Assembly: GCA_012719355.1 (NCBI GenBank)
Contig: JAAYAM010000261.1
Location: 1 to 41,663, forward strand
Source of the DNA: Acidobacteriota bacterium
GTDB taxonomy: Bacteria > Acidobacteriota > UBA6911
DNA length: 41,663 nt
Reading direction: 5' to 3'
Within the stretch, counting starts at the first letter, position 1; each line of letters starts with the position of its first letter. Below the pieces are notes generated by a model that worked only from the letters and a program-made list of their open reading frames with translations, was not told the DNA's origin and ran no database searches. Shown here piece by piece: positions 9,154 through 17,848 of the stretch. The position numbers and the translations under genes are program-made.

Positions 9154-11027
9154 ACACCTGAAGTCAGTCTCCTATCCAAGTCAATGACGGCTTCTCCAGG
9201 TGAGCCGCAAGTCGAAAGAGTGAGGTAGAGATAGGCTAAATGTGCGCCTGAACAGAGAGCAAACAGCTTATACAGAGCGGCCGTCAGCTCGCCCGTGAGT
9301 TGTTCGTCGACGTAGCGACGGCTCTGCAGCAGAAAATCCTCCATCACTCCCAACCCTTCAAACATGCGCGGAACCAACATGTTGTCTCTGCAGGAGTACT
9401 TTGGGCGATGCACTCCCCCCCGGTCTGTCAGATCATCAACGAACCGCGCAAGATGCGCTCCATCGGGATCAAGCGGGGGGCAATTCCAGTCAGGGCCGTT
9501 TTCGGAAGAGTAGACTCTTCTGATCCTGTCGATCAAATGTCTGACTCCGGTGGCTTCTCTTGCGAAGCCCGTGATTGCAGCGACAGCATGGTTCGTTCGT
9601 GAATACATGGCCGCAATATCACGAAAGGCCGTTTGCTGATCACGCACCGCCGGAAACGGGAGATTTGGGAAAGCCCCGTTCAGAAACTTGGCATCGACGT
9701 AGCCTCTTTTCAGGAAATAGAACGCGGACCTTCTGTGCGAATGCAGGATGCGCGTGCTGTAAAGAAATCCGATTCTGTGCCCGTCCTTTATCAAACGGAT
9801 TCCGAGGTCCAGATCCTCGGCATAGCTGGTTCGGAATCTGTATTTCTCGAAAACCTCCCGGGTGATAAGCGCCGCTATATCGCTGATTTGGGCATTCGAC
9901 CGCAGCCCCGTGTCGGACGAGCAGCTGTTGTCCCATGAAAGAAACCGGTCTCTGTCGAGGCGGAGAACTCTGTTGTGGTTCCAGATTATATGCTGATAGA
10001 ACAGATCACAATCCGAACGCGGGTATTCCGCGCAGCTGACTGCCGCCACGTCATTGTGTTCAAGCGTATGTGCCATTTCCCACAGCCAGGTATCCGTCAG
10101 AGGAAGGGCATCCTGGACAATAAACAGCAGATACTCGCCCGTGGTGCATTCGGCTCCTCTGTTTCTCGCGTATGCGTGAGTGAAACTCTCGGGAGGGATA
10201 TGTATGACAGTCGCTCCTTCCTGCCTTGCGACCGCGGCACTGCCATCAGTCGATTTCGAATCGACCACCACGATCTCGCATTCACGGAGTCCTTTCTGGG
10301 CTTTGATCTTCTTCAGCAGATTTCTGAAATCTTCGCCACCATTCTTGACCGGAATAACGACTGAGATTTTCTTGTCGATCAGCGGCAGATTCTCCTCGCA
10401 GCCTGGAATTTCAGCCATTGCGACCGAAAGAGGCCGGATATCAAAACGCGAAGGTCTTGCGTCTGTGTGAAACTTCTGTAATGCCCGTTTCAGGGCGTTC
10501 CTGAACCCGTATATGCGGCAATACCAGACAAACTTATCCATGAGAACCTGTGCGCGGAACAGGCCAAAGGATCTCCTCAGCTTAGGCAGCGGCTGACGCG
10601 TCGCCGCCCGCCAGAGGATTCTGACGGCTTTCCTCCGCCTGCTTCCCGGAGGAAACACCTGTTCTCTCAGCCTGTAGTACAGTTGGAGAGCCTTCCACCC
10701 ATTGGAACTCTGAATCCGGTTCAGGTGAGTCTCGAGTTGCCGTACGAGTTCACTGAATCGGATGACTTCCTTCCGAAAGGCTTCCACGGCTTGCCTTTGT
10801 TCTGCTTGCATCGACTTCAGCGACTCTATTAAGCGTTCCTTCTTCTCCAGTTGTGCTGACAGTTCGCGCAGCGCCTTTTCCTTCCCGGCATCCCTCAGGC
10901 GGAGAGACCGGATCTTCTCTTCGCATTCCCGCAGTCGAAGGCGCAGGCGCTCGAGTTCAGCCCGGTATCCGGCTTCTATCGGCAGGATCAGACTTCCCGG
11001 ATGTGAAAGGAATTTCGGGGACTTCAT
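9150..11027 (-). CDS. Coiled-coil plus GT2 glycosyltransferase
   Basis: The 625-aa product has three parts. Residues about 15-100 form a heptad-rich charged coiled coil (ELERLRLRLRECEEKI, then EKALRELSAQLEKKERLIES). A basic linker follows. From about residue 215 there is a GT-A family 2 domain: KISVVIPVKNGGEDFRNLL, the nucleotide-binding DSKSTDGSA, TGEYLLFIVQDALP at the DxD position (here QDA) and the catalytic-base region EDLDLGIRLIKDG. The tail is helical. The coiled coil may serve oligomerisation or tethering to a membrane complex. The gene lies 118 bp downstream of mtnA and overlaps the following GT4 gene by 4 nt. The ATG at 11027 has only a weak Shine-Dalgarno. Specificity is unknown; some relatives are labelled rhamnosyltransferases. 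Confidence 0.85.
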   Translation of the reverse strand: MKSPKFLSHPGSLILPIEAGYRAELERLRLRLRECEEKIRSLRLRDAGKEKALRELSAQLEKKERLIESLKSMQAEQRQAVEAFRKEVIRFSELVRQLETHLNRIQSSNGWKALQLYYRLREQVFPPGSRRRKAVRILWRAATRQPLPKLRRSFGLFRAQVLMDKFVWYCRIYGFRNALKRALQKFHTDARPSRFDIRPLSVAMAEIPGCEENLPLIDKKISVVIPVKNGGEDFRNLLKKIKAQKGLRECEIVVVDSKSTDGSAAVARQEGATVIHIPPESFTHAYARNRGAECTTGEYLLFIVQDALPLTDTWLWEMAHTLEHNDVAAVSCAEYPRSDCDLFYQHIIWNHNRVLRLDRDRFLSWDNSCSSDTGLRSNAQISDIAALITREVFEKYRFRTSYAEDLDLGIRLIKDGHRIGFLYSTRILHSHRRSAFYFLKRGYVDAKFLNGAFPNLPFPAVRDQQTAFRDIAAMYSRTNHAVAAITGFAREATGVRHLIDRIRRVYSSENGPDWNCPPLDPDGAHLARFVDDLTDRGGVHRPKYSCRDNMLVPRMFEGLGVMEDFLLQSRRYVDEQLTGELTAALYKLFALCSGAHLAYLYLTLSTCGSPGEAVIDLDRRLTSGV

Positions 11028-11145
11028 GGCTTCACGATTCCACAGGCGCTGCTAAACAGATCCCACTTCAACCACAGCAACTCCAAACTGGAGCTTCTTA
11101 GGCATACAGCTGTTGCTATCGCCAGAGTTGGCGCGTTCAGGAATA

Positions 11146-12198
11146 TCAAGGGCTGCCGGCGCCGTTTGTCGCCAACGCTCGCAGCGATTCCCTGAATGGG
11201 GGCCGCGCTATGCCTCGATCCGTAATGATGGCGCTTATAAACCGTTCCGGAGTAATATCGAATGCCGGGTTGGCAACTACGGCATTCTCCGGAGTGATCG
11301 GAATTCCGTGGATGCTGCGCACCTCTTCCGCAGCTCTCTCCTCGATTGTTACATGGGCCCCGTCAGGTATGCCAAAGTCGATTGTGGAGACCGGGGCCGC
11401 TACAAAGAAAGGAATTTTGTTTTCATTTGCGAGCACTGCCGCCGAATAGGTCCCGATCTTGTTCGCCGTATCTCCGTTTGCCGCTATCCGGTCGGCACCG
11501 ACGATCACGCAATCGATCATGCCCTTGTACATGAAGTATCCCGCCATGTTGTCCGTAATCACAGTCACCGGAATTCCATCCTTCTGCAACTCCCATGCTG
11601 TCAGGCGCGCCCCCTGGAGAAAAGGACGGGTTTCATCGGCGTAAACCTGTATCTGTTTTCCCGCTTCCACCGCCGCCCGTATCACCCCCAGAGCGGTTCC
11701 ATATCCTGCAGTAGCGAGCGCCCCTGCGTTGCAGTGAGTCAGGACGCGCGCATTATCCGGAATCAGTTCCCGGCCGAAACATCCCATCTGCCTGTTGGCT
11801 GCGATGTCCTGCCGATGCATCTCGCCCGCTTCCCGTATCAGGGCTTCCCGGACGGCTTCAATCCCCTCGTTCCGAGTCTCACGGTAGACGGACTTGACGC
11901 GGTCCACAGCCCAGAAAAGATTCACCGCGGTAGGTCGTGTGCTGGAAATACACTCGCAAATGTCATGGAATTCACGATCCAATTCTTTCAAGGATTGTGC
12001 TGAGGAATGCTGTACGCCCAAAGCGACGCCCATGGCGGCAGCTATGCCGATTGCCGGCGCGCCCCGGATCACCATGGAACGGATCGCCTCGGCGACTTCA
12101 CGATAGTCCTTGCAGGTGCGGTAGACTTCCTCGGCCGGCAGCAACCGCTGATCCAGCATGACGACGCCGGAGTCCGTCCATTCAATCGTACGTATCAT
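11146..12198 (-). CDS. mtnA: S-methyl-5-thioribose-1-phosphate isomerase
   Basis: MtnA converts methylthioribose-1-phosphate to methylthioribulose-1-phosphate in the methionine salvage pathway, recycling the methylthioadenosine left by polyamine synthesis and SAM radical reactions. At 350 aa it is full length. It is an eIF2B-alpha-like fold with the family landmarks [17 protein letters not shown], the catalytic cysteine in [18 protein letters not shown], and the catalytic aspartate in [19 protein letters not shown]. The ATG at 12198 has GGGGA 6 nt upstream. No other methionine-salvage gene is present in the window, so the pathway must be completed elsewhere or be partial. A related ribose-1,5-bisphosphate isomerase is less likely given the motif set. 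Confidence 0.95.
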   Translation of the reverse strand: MIRTIEWTDSGVVMLDQRLLPAEEVYRTCKDYREVAEAIRSMVIRGAPAIGIAAAMGVALGVQHSSAQSLKELDREFHDICECISSTRPTAVNLFWAVDRVKSVYRETRNEGIEAVREALIREAGEMHRQDIAANRQMGCFGRELIPDNARVLTHCNAGALATAGYGTALGVIRAAVEAGKQIQVYADETRPFLQGARLTAWELQKDGIPVTVITDNMAGYFMYKGMIDCVIVGADRIAANGDTANKIGTYSAAVLANENKIPFFVAAPVSTIDFGIPDGAHVTIEERAAEEVRSIHGIPITPENAVVANPAFDITPERFISAIITDRGIARPPFRESLRALATNGAGSP

Positions 12199-12524
12199 AG
12201 CATCCCCGAAAACAGCAGCAGTCTAGCGCAGTCAATGTAAATTTTAAACCGGCATTGTGGATATGGACAGAGCGCGAAACTGGGCGGCAGTTCATCGACA
12301 ATTCCTGAATCTCCTCCTTCTTATCTCTTAGAACGAAAAACAGCTGCGACCGTCTACCGCAAATTGTTCCAATCGCGCGTTAACGGCCCGGCGACCGGAT
12401 TGTACAGGCCCGAAAAACTCAGATGCCGTCGGGATGCTGCAGGTTCATAAAAACGTGCCTGCCGGTGTATCTCTGACAAACTGAGGGAAAATGCGCTAAA
12501 CTGTGCTGCTTGAATGGAGCGGGA
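12199..12524. other. Divergent intergenic region between mtnA and tsaD
   Basis: This 326-bp stretch is the only one above 300 bp without a gene. It holds the tsaD promoter at 12473-12502 and the leader of mtnA (TACATT on the minus strand at 12234-12239 is a possible -10 box without a good -35). I found no tRNA, riboswitch or small ORF with a ribosome site. The central 200 bp has no structure I can name. Confidence 0.6.
12473..12502 (+). promoter_or_regulatory. Promoter of tsaD
   Basis: CTGACA (12473-12478) and TAAACT (12497-12502) are separated by 18 bp. The predicted start near 12509 leaves a short leader of about 15 nt that contains the GGAG ribosome site of tsaD. Confidence 0.45.
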
Positions 12525-13553
12525 ATGCTGGTATTGGGGATTGAGTCTTCGTGTGACGAGACAGCTGCGGCCCTGGTGGCAGACGGGCGTGTGGTGCTCT
12601 CGAATGTGGTTGCGTCTCAAATCAAAACGCACAGGGATTTCGGCGGAGTCGTTCCGGAACTTGCCAGCCGCGAGCACCTGCGCAACATTGGCTACGTTGT
12701 ACGGCAGGCTTTCACAGAGGCGCGAAAATCGTACCGGGACATCGACGGGATCGCCGTCACCCAGGGGCCGGGCCTGATAGGGTCACTTCTGGTGGGAGTA
12801 TCATTCGCCAAAGCAATGGCTTACTCCATAAAGAAGCCTCTCGTCCCCGTCAACCATATCGAAGGACACATTTATTCCGCCTTCCTGGAAAACCCGGACA
12901 TTGGGTACCCGATCCTCGCCCTTGTGGTCTCCGGAGGCCACACGTCTCTCGTCTATTCTCCTGCGCCCGGCAAGTACCAGCACGTCGGCCGGACGAGAGA
13001 TGACGCCGCAGGCGAGGCGCTCGATAAAATCGCCAAGTACCTCGGATTAGGGTACCCTGGGGGACCCGTCATCGACAGGCTTTCCCGGAAAGGCGATCCG
13101 GATCGATACCTCTTTTCGATTCCCAAAATCAGTGACGGGAGTCTCGACTTCAGTTTCAGCGGATTCAAGACTGCCGCACTACGCCATATCCAACAGGAAA
13201 AGATCGCGCCGCGCAGGCCCGGTGCCCGCCCTTCGCGGCAAATCGTGGATCTTGTGACCAGCTATCAGGCTTCAATCATCAGGACTCTTGTGATCCAGAC
13301 AAAAAAGGCCCAGACTCGCCTGCAGGCCCGCTCAATCCTGTTGGTCGGAGGCGTCGCCTGCAACAGCGAATTGAGGAAATCTTTCAAGCGCAGTTTTGAG
13401 GAGGCTGAAAACCCGGTGCCTGTCTACTACCCGAGTCCGGTCTTCACGACCGACAACGGGGTGATGATTGCTGCCGCCGGGACTCCCAAGCTGCATCACC
13501 CCCCTCCGCTTGACCTCGAGTTGAATGCCCAGGCTGACCTTCGACTCTGTTGA
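12525..13553 (+). CDS. tsaD: tRNA N6-adenosine threonylcarbamoyltransferase
   Basis: TsaD (formerly Gcp/YgjD) transfers the threonylcarbamoyl group to A37 of tRNAs that read ANN codons, together with TsaB and TsaE. The 342-aa protein starts with GIESSCDETAAALV, carries the metal-binding HIEGH (His111, His115), the Kae1 motif GPGLIGSLLVG, VSGGHTSL, and the C-terminal TDNGVMIAAAG. The ATG at 12525, preceded by GGAG with 5-nt spacing, is preferred over the in-frame TTG at 12510. The last 110 bp overlap the 3' end of the convergent glycosyltransferase gene on the other strand. It is an essential, vertically inherited gene in most bacteria and is full length here. Confidence 0.96.
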   Translation: MLVLGIESSCDETAAALVADGRVVLSNVVASQIKTHRDFGGVVPELASREHLRNIGYVVRQAFTEARKSYRDIDGIAVTQGPGLIGSLLVGVSFAKAMAYSIKKPLVPVNHIEGHIYSAFLENPDIGYPILALVVSGGHTSLVYSPAPGKYQHVGRTRDDAAGEALDKIAKYLGLGYPGGPVIDRLSRKGDPDRYLFSIPKISDGSLDFSFSGFKTAALRHIQQEKIAPRRPGARPSRQIVDLVTSYQASIIRTLVIQTKKAQTRLQARSILLVGGVACNSELRKSFKRSFEEAENPVPVYYPSPVFTTDNGVMIAAAGTPKLHHPPPLDLELNAQADLRLC

Positions 13554-14559
13554 CCTCGGGTGCGGGCTCTTTCTTCTTCGCAATCGGACGGTTGGAAAAC
13601 CAGGCGCGCATTTCGCGTCCTGAGATACGCTTTCGGCCCCGGATGGATTTACGCACTGCCCATGCGTCCGGAAACGCTCTGAAGATCAGAGGTATGGCCC
13701 GCATCGACGACCTCTCAAATAGAAGAACGTATCCCAGGATGGCCAGATCCCTGAGGGTGATCGGGATGAAATACCGGGCATACGTCCCCATGTCCATGTT
13801 TTTCAACCGCATCAGGAAGCGATTCTTGAACGAGTGCATGTTGATGATGTCCGGGAGCGCCCGGCGCCTTTCGGGAAGCACTCTCCTCACGTGGTATGCC
13901 ATCGCTTGCGGGACATACAGACAGCGCCACCCCAGCCACTGCGCCCGCCATGCGAGGTCGGCGTCTTCCCGGTATGCAAAAAAATGTTCGTCAAAAAAAC
14001 TGTCGCCTTCTCCGATGTCCAGCAGCATGGCGCGCCGGTAGAACGCGGCCGCTCCCGACGCCCCAAAAACATACTCGGGGGTGTCGTATTGTCCGCGGTC
14101 AGGCTCTCCGGATCCCCTGTCGAAATGTCGCTGGTTGGGGGTGAAGTAAATGCCGGTGCTGTCGAGAATCTTCTTCGTGGCGGTCTGGTTTCCAGAGCGC
14201 CACAGTTTGCCTGTCGCCGACCCTGCAGACCGATCGTCGTCCATCGACGTGACGAGAGTTTCGATGAAAGATCTGTCGAGGACAACGTCAGGGTTGAGCA
14301 CGAGGATGTAATCGGAATCGGCCGAGGAGATCAGACGATTGTGTGCGGCGCAAAAGCCGATGTTTTCTGCTGATATGTGGCTGAAACCGAAAAGCTTGCC
14401 GTTTCGAGCGATGATTTCTCCGGTTCCATCGGTGGAGGCGTTGTCCCAGAGTGAAATGCTGAAGTCTCTGAATGTCTGATCAGAGATGCTGTCAAGGCAA
14501 GACTGCAGGTAACGGGCCGAGTTGTACGTCACAATGCTGATCAGAACCCGCGAGCTCAT
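13444..14559 (-). CDS. GT2 glycosyltransferase (WbbL/rhamnosyltransferase-like)
   Basis: This 371-aa GT-A fold enzyme probably adds a sugar to a lipid-linked glycan. The nucleotide-binding motif is ISIVTYNSARYLQSCLDSI, then WDNASTDGT; the DxD-equivalent region is YILVLNPDVVLD; the catalytic-base region is FFAYREDADLAWRAQWLG. A hydrophobic stretch near residues 270-295 suggests membrane contact. It is the last gene of the minus-strand cluster and its start overlaps the preceding GT2 stop by 4 nt. The final roughly 36 residues are rich in Gln, Gly and Arg, unlike the rest, and are encoded antisense to the end of tsaD; they look like a read-out tail rather than part of the fold. Confidence 0.86.
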   Translation of the reverse strand: MSSRVLISIVTYNSARYLQSCLDSISDQTFRDFSISLWDNASTDGTGEIIARNGKLFGFSHISAENIGFCAAHNRLISSADSDYILVLNPDVVLDRSFIETLVTSMDDDRSAGSATGKLWRSGNQTATKKILDSTGIYFTPNQRHFDRGSGEPDRGQYDTPEYVFGASGAAAFYRRAMLLDIGEGDSFFDEHFFAYREDADLAWRAQWLGWRCLYVPQAMAYHVRRVLPERRRALPDIINMHSFKNRFLMRLKNMDMGTYARYFIPITLRDLAILGYVLLFERSSMRAIPLIFRAFPDAWAVRKSIRGRKRISGREMRAWFSNRPIAKKKEPAPEVNRVEGQPGHSTRGQAEGGDAAWESRRQQSSPRCRS

Positions 14560-15482
14560 AACTCCGTCTCCCGCAGATTTCTGATTCTTCTCGCCGCGAT
14601 CCTAAACGTCTGCGATGCCGTCTCACGCCCAATGCCAGGAAAGGGGGAGCGGATCAACGACAGTGCACCGCGCAGCAGGAGACCCGCGACTATCCAACGT
14701 TTGGCGCGAGCCGCCGCACGGCTGCCGAAGTGCTTCCGGAAGTACCTGATCTGGTTCGTATGAAAATGCTCGAGGAATGCAGTCCTGGCCATTCGCTGAA
14801 GACTGTATCCCCCCTGGTGCCGGAAAACAGCCGCGGGCTGATACAGAATTCTGCCGCCCAGTGAGCGAATCCTACGGCAGAGATCCACGTCCTCGAACCA
14901 CGCGGGGTGAAACCTTTCATCGAAACCCCCGATCCTTTCGAGGGCTTCTCTCGTCACCATCAGGCATGCGGCGGCAGGTTGGTCCACCTCCACGGCCGCA
15001 TCTCCTCCATGCCGGTTGCTTCTTCGAACGTACATGGCTTTGCCGATTCCGTCGAGTAACAACATCTCCGCTGCCAGTCTTGGGACGTTCGGGAAACTGC
15101 GGATGTTAAACGCAGCCTGGTGAATTCCGGATCTGTCGACAAGGTGTCCGCCCGCGGCCCATACGTTTTCTCCGGATGCCATAGTCCGGTTCAAAATCTC
15201 GATCGATCCGGGAAGGCACTCAGTGTCAGGATTAAGAAAAAGTACGTACTCAGTGGCCGTCGCGCGCCACCCGATGTTGCAAGCTGCGGCGAATCCCAGG
15301 TTGCTCTGGTTCCTGATGATGGAAAGGACTCCCGGTATTGCATGGGCAAACTCAAGGCTGCCATCGCCGGATGCGTTGTCTATGACTACTGTGGGGCACT
15401 GCGGTGCGTGCCGGCGCACAGAGTTGACGCACTTTTCGAGAAGCGGTCCCGAATTCCAGTTGACGATCACGATCGAGATCAT
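14556..15482 (-). CDS. GT2 glycosyltransferase
   Basis: The 308-aa product begins at the ATG at 15482, directly in the GT2 motif ISIVIVNWNSGPLLEKCVNS; the open frame runs further upstream to 15791, but that stretch is antisense-like sequence inside the preceding gene and has no family similarity. The chosen start overlaps the preceding stop by 4 nt (ATGA), as elsewhere in this cluster. Further motifs are IDNASGDGS, EYVLFLNPDTE at the metal site and AWFEDVDLCRRIRSLGG at the catalytic base. Probable substrates are a dTDP- or UDP-sugar and a lipid-linked oligosaccharide; specificity cannot be read from the sequence. Confidence 0.87.
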   Translation of the reverse strand: MISIVIVNWNSGPLLEKCVNSVRRHAPQCPTVVIDNASGDGSLEFAHAIPGVLSIIRNQSNLGFAAACNIGWRATATEYVLFLNPDTECLPGSIEILNRTMASGENVWAAGGHLVDRSGIHQAAFNIRSFPNVPRLAAEMLLLDGIGKAMYVRRSNRHGGDAAVEVDQPAAACLMVTREALERIGGFDERFHPAWFEDVDLCRRIRSLGGRILYQPAAVFRHQGGYSLQRMARTAFLEHFHTNQIRYFRKHFGSRAAARAKRWIVAGLLLRGALSLIRSPFPGIGRETASQTFRIAARRIRNLRETEL

Positions 15483-16558
15483 GGGCGGCTGTCCGCCTCC
15501 CCTTTCTGTGGGAGGGTTCCTGGAAAGAGCATGAAATACCATCTCAGGAAAAGCGAGTCTGTCTCCGCTCCCGAAAAATCTCTCTTTGCCTGCAACTCGG
15601 AAGCCAGAATTTTCTGCCAGAGGTGCCGACATGAAAGCCGCCGGTGGGCGCGTGATTCGAAACGGGCCCGAACCATTGCCGGAGCAAGAAGGAATGCGCC
15701 TGCAAGTCCCCTGAGATAGCTTCCGATCCTCCCGTGTATTACCGTGCGCAGAAGCCATACCGCCTGTGCAAGAATGATCATCGGGAGGCACCGCAGGACC
15801 ACTGCAACCGGAACACTCTTGAGCAGAACGAGGAGTGCATTCCGGGTGCGCAGCCGGACCGACAGGCGCGAGAACTCTCCGCCGCTGGTCGCGCCCCCGT
15901 GATGGTACACTTCAGCGCGCGGTATGTAGAAACCGGTGTAGCCCGCACTCTGCAGCCTCAGTCCAAGGTCCACATCCTCGAGATATGCGAAGAAGCGTTC
16001 ATCGAACCCGGCCAGTTCTTCCAGTACAGTTTTGCGATACAGGGCTGCGCATCCGGATGCGGAGAAAACCTCGCACTCGACGTGAAACTCCTTACGGTCG
16101 CCCTGTTGCTGGCCCCGCCGGTATCCGATGCCGGCGCGCAGGAAACAGTCTCCAGCGCTGAAAAGCCTGTCCCGCCCGGCGAATTCCAGGATGCGGCAGG
16201 CGAAAAACGCTGCTTCCGGCCGCCTTCGGATCGCCGCAGCGCATTCACTCAGCCACTCCGGCGACAATTCGGTATCGTTGTTCAGAATTGCCACCCACTC
16301 TCCGCCCGAGGCCTTGATACCCGCGTTGGCTCCTCCCGCAAATCCGGTATTGCGTTGTTGCAGGATGATAATCGCTCCAGGCGCGACGGACTGCGCGATT
16401 CTGACGGATTCGTCCTGTGAGGCGTTGTCGACCAGCACTATTTCAAAGTTTCTGTATGTCTGGGCGGCGAGAGACCTAAGGCACCGCTCGAGGTAGTCGG
16501 CGCCGTTGTAGTTAGGGATGACAACGGAAATCAGCGGCAAATCCGGTGCGGAGTTCAT
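15479..16558 (-). CDS. GT2 glycosyltransferase
   Basis: This is a 359-aa family 2 enzyme with a conserved N-terminal core (LISVVIPNYNGADYLERCL, VDNASQDES, GEWVAILNNDTELSP, FFAYLEDVDLGLRLQSAG) and a hydrophobic helix near residues 260-280 (LPMIILAQAVWLL) that may anchor it to the inner membrane. Two starts are possible: ATG at 16585 and ATG at 16558. I prefer 16558 because a perfect TATAAT overlaps the first one, which would make the upstream ATG part of a promoter. The three GT2 genes in a row (15479, 14556, 13444) are clearly related in architecture and may have arisen by duplication and divergence. Confidence 0.86.
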   Translation of the reverse strand: MNSAPDLPLISVVIPNYNGADYLERCLRSLAAQTYRNFEIVLVDNASQDESVRIAQSVAPGAIIILQQRNTGFAGGANAGIKASGGEWVAILNNDTELSPEWLSECAAAIRRRPEAAFFACRILEFAGRDRLFSAGDCFLRAGIGYRRGQQQGDRKEFHVECEVFSASGCAALYRKTVLEELAGFDERFFAYLEDVDLGLRLQSAGYTGFYIPRAEVYHHGGATSGGEFSRLSVRLRTRNALLVLLKSVPVAVVLRCLPMIILAQAVWLLRTVIHGRIGSYLRGLAGAFLLAPAMVRARFESRAHRRLSCRHLWQKILASELQAKRDFSGAETDSLFLRWYFMLFPGTLPQKGEADSRP

Positions 16559-16583
16559 GTCGGCCCCGAAAAAGGAAAACGAC

Positions 16584-16589
16584 ATTATA
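16584..16589 (-). promoter_or_regulatory. Possible internal -10 box in the polysaccharide cluster
   Basis: A perfect TATAAT lies on the minus strand in the 69-bp gap between the GT9 gene and the chosen start of the next GT2 gene (16558). No convincing TTGACA is present at 16 to 18 bp, so it may be a weak internal promoter or chance. It would place a transcript start about 18 nt before the ATG at 16558. Confidence 0.3.
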
Positions 16590-16627
16590 GTCGTTTCACC
16601 GGAAGCGCGACACGAAACTTTGCCGTG

Positions 16628-17746
16628 TTACGAACGCAGGGTTCTGACCATCCTTAAAGCGGCCTGGTACACCTCGTCGACCGTGGTCGCATCCATGCAG
16701 GTAACCTGTTTAGGGCACTTGCTGAGATAGCAGGGGCTGCACTCGAAGTCGGTGACGATTTTGATTCCGCGTCCGTAGAGCTCGATCTCCTGGTGGCAGG
16801 TGGGGCCCAGAATTACGACCACCGGCACCTTCAGTCCAATTGCGATATGCATCGCGAGGGTGTCGCCGGTCACCATGAGATCGCAGTTTCCAACAATTCC
16901 TGCAAACTTCCGCAAAGGATTGTCATGGCCCGTATCGATCAACGGGGAGCGCGAGGCGGCCGCAATTCTGCGGTTCCGTTCCTTTTCCGCCGGGCCGCCT
17001 AAAAGGAGAACGCGCGCGCCGAGTTCTCCGACCAACCTGTCGGCGAGTTCGGTATAACCGGGTTCGGTCCATTTCTTGGTGGCGAAGACGTCACCTGATC
17101 CGGTGTTGAGTCCTATGGTGAGGTGACCGTTGGTAATGCCGTGCCGCTCAAGCTCCGACCGGGCCTCCCGGATTTCGGCCGTCAGATCAGGGAAAACGTA
17201 TTCCCTCGGTTCCGGGTAGGGAATACCCGCGCATTCATAAATCAACTCAGGGTAGGTCTTGTTGTTGACCCGGAATTTGAGATGGTCGTTGATCCCAAGC
17301 TCATATGTGTATTCGGAGCTCTTGCTGAGCGGCACGATGGCGCCGAACCGGCTCATTCCAAATCCTGCCTTATGCTCCGAGTGGATTTTCATTGCGAGCG
17401 CCGAGGCCTTGGGTTCCTTGTCGAAGCAGTACAGATAGTCAAACGACTCCATTTCAAGCTGCAGGGCCGTTTCGTGACTGTAGGAAAGGAGCCGGTCTAT
17501 CTCGCCGGTCCCTTCCAGCATGGGAATTACGTTAGGTTCCGTCAGCCACGTGATGTGGCAATTCGGATAGGTTTCACGCAATCCGGGGAGCAGTGTCGTT
17601 GTTCGCAGCACGTCTCCCATCGCCGCCAGCTTGATAATCAGGATCCTTTTGCCAAAGGGGGAATAGTGCGGGCATCCCTCGCATTCACGCCGGAACTTGC
17701 ACGGTTTGTGGCCGAGGAAATGACGGCAGTCGTAATTGACGATCAT
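16628..17746 (-). CDS. GT9 heptosyltransferase-family protein with two cysteine clusters
   Basis: This 372-aa GT-B enzyme belongs to the ADP-heptose:LPS heptosyltransferase family, which builds lipopolysaccharide inner core. Core motifs are KRILIIKLAAMGDVLRTTTLLPGLR at the acceptor side and the C-terminal LLLGGPAEKERNRRIA, VTGDTLAMHIAIGLKVPVVVILGPT donor side. Unusual are an N-terminal extension with four cysteines (Cys7, Cys16, Cys22, Cys25) before the first Rossmann strand and a C-terminal group (Cys336, Cys339, Cys344, Cys350). I recall similar cysteines in GT9 proteins of other non-enteric bacteria; they may bind a metal or form a disulfide-free structural knot. The gap upstream to the DUF1972 gene is 102 bp, the largest inside this cluster. 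A true heptose donor is not proven. Confidence 0.85.
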   Translation of the reverse strand: MIVNYDCRHFLGHKPCKFRRECEGCPHYSPFGKRILIIKLAAMGDVLRTTTLLPGLRETYPNCHITWLTEPNVIPMLEGTGEIDRLLSYSHETALQLEMESFDYLYCFDKEPKASALAMKIHSEHKAGFGMSRFGAIVPLSKSSEYTYELGINDHLKFRVNNKTYPELIYECAGIPYPEPREYVFPDLTAEIREARSELERHGITNGHLTIGLNTGSGDVFATKKWTEPGYTELADRLVGELGARVLLLGGPAEKERNRRIAAASRSPLIDTGHDNPLRKFAGIVGNCDLMVTGDTLAMHIAIGLKVPVVVILGPTCHQEIELYGRGIKIVTDFECSPCYLSKCPKQVTCMDATTVDEVYQAALRMVRTLRS

Positions 17747-17848
17747 GGCTCTGCGAAATTCTCCGGGTTTTCATTGCGGGGGGAATGGAGGAGGGTAACT
17801 GCTACTAAGGATACCAGAAAACCTGCAGGTGGGTCGCCTGCACGGTGC

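Noticed and set aside
14556-15791. A 411-aa version of the second GT2 protein starting at 15791
   Set aside because: The first roughly 100 residues show no GT2 similarity and lie in another frame of the upstream gene; the ATG at 15482 starts exactly in the family motif and forms the usual 4-nt overlap.
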